Shown: in pieces, positions 29,667-31,718 of the stretch | Numbering within the stretch: position 1 is the stretch's first letter | How the letters are laid out: each line of letters begins with the position of its first letter | Origin: Desulfofustis sp964433645 | GTDB taxonomy: Bacteria > Desulfobacterota > Desulfobulbia > Desulfobulbales > Desulfocapsaceae | NCBI GenBank assembly: GCA_964433645.1 | Contig: CAYSSK010000040.1 | Location: forward strand, 1 to 31,718 | Reading direction: 5' to 3' | Length of the DNA: 31,718 bases | Translations under genes and position numbers: made by a program | The notes under the pieces: generated by a model | What the model saw: only the letters and a program-made list of their open reading frames with translations | What the model was told of the DNA's origin: nothing | The model's database searches: none

Positions 29667-31034
29667 ATGAAGCACAACCGCCACGATCCTCCCATTATCC
29701 TGCTTGTCGACGACGACCAGGCGCATCGGTTGATGCTCAGCGCCAACCTGAGCGCTCACGGTTATCGCGTGGAGCAGCTGGCCGACGGTGACGAGGTCCT
29801 GCCCTATCTCGCTCAGCATCCTGCCGACTTGATTGTGCTGGATATGAAGATGGAGCGGCTCGGCGGCCTGGCCACCCTGTCGCTGTTGCTCCAGGCGGGG
29901 CACGACATCCCGGTGATCATGCTGACCGCTTTTTCATCCGTCGAAAGCGCTGTCGAGGCAATGAAGAAGGGGGCTTTTGATTATATCGCCAAACCGGTTG
30001 ATATCGACGAACTGCAGGTACTGATCGACCGGGCGCTCAGCTTCACGGCTATCAGCGAAGAGAACCGGAACCTGAAAACGAGGCTGGGTGAGCGCTTTTC
30101 CTTCACCAATATCATCGGTAACAGTCCGGCCATGCAGGAGATGTTTGCCACCCTGGCCATGGTCGCCCCATCCGATGCCACCGTGTTGATCACCGGTGAG
30201 TCGGGGACCGGCAAGGAATTGGTGGCCAACGCCCTGCACCAGAACAGTCCCCGGCGAGATGCTTCGTTTATCACGTTGAACTGCGCAGCACTCAACGAAA
30301 ACCTGCTGGAGAGCGAGTTGTTCGGCCATGAAGCCGGTGCCTTCACCGGTGCTTCCGGTCGACGCCGCGGGCGTTTCGAACGGGCCCACGGCGGCACCCT
30401 GTTTCTCGATGAAATCGGCGATATGAGTCTGCCGATTCAGGCCAAGATCCTCAGGGTGCTCCAGGAAGGTGAATTCGAGCGTCTCGGCGGCACCGAGACG
30501 ATCAAGGTGGATGTTCGTCTGCTTGCGGCGACCCACAAGGATTTGCAGACCATGATCGAAGCGGGCGCCTTTCGCCAGGACCTCTATTTTCGCCTGTCGG
30601 TGGTCCCGGTCCACCTGCCGCCTCTGCGTGAGCGCAGTCTCGATATCCCGGAGTTGGCGAATCTCTTCCTGCGTCGCTATGCCCGGAAGAACCGGAAGGA
30701 CATCAAAGGATTTCACCCCGAGGTGATCAATCTGTTGGTCCACTACGAATGGCCCGGCAATATCCGGGAATTGGAAAACACCATCGAGCGGGCGGTCATC
30801 CTCTGCCTTGGCGAACAGATAACCCCTCACGATCTGCCCTCTCACTTATTGTCCAAACAGATTCGCGCGGTTGGCAGCGACACGAACGACACGGCCTTCA
30901 CCCTGCGCGACATGGAGCGGGAAATGATTCGCTCAACCCTTGAGAAGACCGGCCATAATAAAAGCCGAACGGCGAAATTTCTCGGCGTTGCCAGGCAGAC
31001 GCTCCTCAATAAGATCAAGGAATACGGGCTCTGA
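29667..31034 (+). CDS. sigma-54-dependent response regulator, ZraR-like
   Basis: 455 residues in three parts. The receiver domain has the acidic pocket DDD at 15-17 and phosphorylation site Asp59 (LIVLDMKM), with the conserved Lys in YIAKPVD. The AAA+ domain has Walker A GESGTGKELVANALH near 177, the sigma-54 contact loop GAFTGASG, Walker B GGTLFLDEIGDMS and the arginine-finger region FRLSVVPVHLPPLRER. The Fis-type helix-turn-helix is at the end (EKTGHNKSRTAKFLGVARQT). It should activate the sigma-54 promoter at 26773-26790. The start has AAGAGGTG upstream. It is paired with the sensor kinase 4 bases before it. Confidence 0.95.
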   Translation: MKHNRHDPPIILLVDDDQAHRLMLSANLSAHGYRVEQLADGDEVLPYLAQHPADLIVLDMKMERLGGLATLSLLLQAGHDIPVIMLTAFSSVESAVEAMKKGAFDYIAKPVDIDELQVLIDRALSFTAISEENRNLKTRLGERFSFTNIIGNSPAMQEMFATLAMVAPSDATVLITGESGTGKELVANALHQNSPRRDASFITLNCAALNENLLESELFGHEAGAFTGASGRRRGRFERAHGGTLFLDEIGDMSLPIQAKILRVLQEGEFERLGGTETIKVDVRLLAATHKDLQTMIEAGAFRQDLYFRLSVVPVHLPPLRERSLDIPELANLFLRRYARKNRKDIKGFHPEVINLLVHYEWPGNIRELENTIERAVILCLGEQITPHDLPSHLLSKQIRAVGSDTNDTAFTLRDMEREMIRSTLEKTGHNKSRTAKFLGVARQTLLNKIKEYGL

Positions 31035-31551
31035 ACGTTTCCGACATCAGAAAATGGGTCTCGACAACGGAAGAAAAGAATGGTTGGCTCTACCTTGCAT
31101 ATCAAGTGAAAATCGTATGGCTCGTCCGACATCAATCATTTTCGGGAGGGCAGGGAAGTGATGAGTGGTCCGATTTTTTCCTTGGCGATCGTCTGCAAAT
31201 GGTCACAATTGACAGCGCAATCCCGGGGCATACCATCAGTTTTTGCAAGAACACCCCGGTCTCATTCATTCCCCCAGGCGTGTTCTGTCTCCCACCCAGA
31301 AAACTCGTCTGCGGCGACAGGGCGCCGCTCATAGCCTTCCCGGTGCCTTGGCTTCCTCCTGTTGCTCCAAATGATAGCGGGACAGTGTGCCTCACGAAGC
31401 GCTTTTCGCGTGAACGCCGGCTTGTGCGAAGCTTTTTGGAAACGCGGTCGACCGCCGCTATTGTTCGCGCCGACAAGATACTGGATGTACTGGATGGCTG
31501 GATGGCGGCTGGATGGTAACGGCTGGATGTGCTGGATGGGGTCGGGCCACG
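31035..31551. other. Gene-free stretch after the response regulator
   Basis: No convincing gene or RNA was found. Two overlapping open frames (31106-31519 plus, 31132-31476 minus) have no signal peptide, motif, ribosome site or family look. No clear terminator follows the response regulator. The right part contains the CTGGATG repeat cluster. It could be a decayed insertion, but no transposase remnant is recognisable. Confidence 0.5.
31481..31538. repeat. Cluster of six CTGGATG repeats
   Basis: CTGGATG occurs at 31481, 31490, 31498, 31509, 31523 and 31532, spaced 8 to 14 bases. It is an imperfect short tandem repeat, possibly slippage-derived, next to an AT-rich boundary. Confidence 0.75.
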
Positions 31552-31718
31552 TTAACTAGCTGAACATATGTTATTGTTGTCCAAGAAATGAGTTTTTTCG
31601 GTATCTATATCGTCCTTTTCGCCTTCAAAACTGACGCTATAGAATCTACCCTGCAGAGCACTATTCTCGTTTTTGACCACCAAATGAGTAATATAGACAG
31701 CAAAATGGCCGCTTTTTA
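31552..31718 (-). CDS. C-terminal end of an unknown protein (partial)
   Basis: The minus-strand frame is open from the window's right edge to a TAA at 31552-31554 and gives 54 residues, starting KSGHFAVYITHLVVKNENSA and ending KTHFLDNNNICSAS. The mix of hydrophobic strands and charged residues looks like real protein. The DNA is clearly AT-richer than the rest of the window, so the gene may be horizontally acquired. Family not recognised. The opposite frame (ATG 31588, plus) is also open to the edge but has a less protein-like composition. Confidence 0.45.
   Translation of the reverse strand, partial: KSGHFAVYITHLVVKNENSALQGRFYSVSFEGEKDDIDTEKTHFLDNNNICSAS

Noticed and set aside
31106..31519. 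137-codon plus-strand frame after the response regulator
   Set aside because: No ribosome site, no domain, Pro/Cys scattered composition, and its end consists of the CTGGATG repeat.
31588..31718. Plus-strand ATG frame open to the right edge
   Set aside because: Poor ribosome site; the opposite frame gives a more protein-like sequence with a natural stop.

Overview
The window looks like a chromosomal segment of a GC-rich Desulfobacterota (former Deltaproteobacteria), most likely a Desulfobulbales-type anaerobe. The clues are a class III (c3-type) cytochrome c start next to System II cytochrome c maturation genes (ccsB/resB), a C+ type rpmB, a ftsE-ftsX-envC-ctpA string, and an ileS-lspA-fabD-bio cluster. 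This taxonomic call is inference from gene content and style; no search was run.

Layout. 1-2493 (minus): 5' end of a tetraheme-type cytochrome c3 gene with a near-consensus sigma-70 promoter, then ccsB (resC) and resB. 2752-3681 (minus): a radical SAM protein. 3974-4516 (plus): rpmB and a small acidic orphan. 4584-6250 (minus): an orphan polytopic membrane protein and a glycine-zipper envelope protein. 6338-8357: an accessory-looking island with a small secreted protein, a membrane-anchored HTH regulator interrupted by a 100-N assembly gap, a small secreted protein on the other strand, a relic of a MarC-type transporter, and several GATGTCG/CGACATC palindromes or half-sites that may be the operators of the HTH regulator. 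8358-10370 (minus): RNase II/R-family exonuclease, divergent from era (10562-11479). 11487-16102 (minus): a tight operon ftsE-ftsX-envC-ctpA-DUF1992.

16390-26561 (plus): a long overlapping operon ileS-lspA-fabD-bioB-bioA-bioF-bioG-bioC-bioD plus a small Cys-rich protein. It carries a complete biotin route from malonyl-ACP: FabD supplies malonyl-ACP, BioC methylates it, fatty acid synthesis elongates it, BioG removes the methyl ester, and BioF, BioA, BioD and BioB finish biotin.

26562-31034 (plus): a ZraP/ZraS/ZraR-like metal or envelope stress module. It has a Met/His-rich periplasmic protein behind a clear sigma-54 promoter, a rho-independent terminator, a SHOCT-domain membrane peptide, a membrane histidine kinase with a Met/His-rich periplasmic stretch, and a sigma-54-activating response regulator. 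A shared inverted repeat TG(T/C)CTA-N5-(A/T)AGGCA lies upstream of the sigma-54 promoter and again exactly over the -10 of a predicted sigma-70 promoter for the regulator genes. This suggests that one protein activates the target gene and controls its own operon. The last about 680 bases hold no convincing full gene, only a short CTGGATG repeat cluster and the AT-richer 3' end of a minus-strand ORF that continues beyond the window.

No tRNA, rRNA, CRISPR array or intact insertion sequence was recognised.
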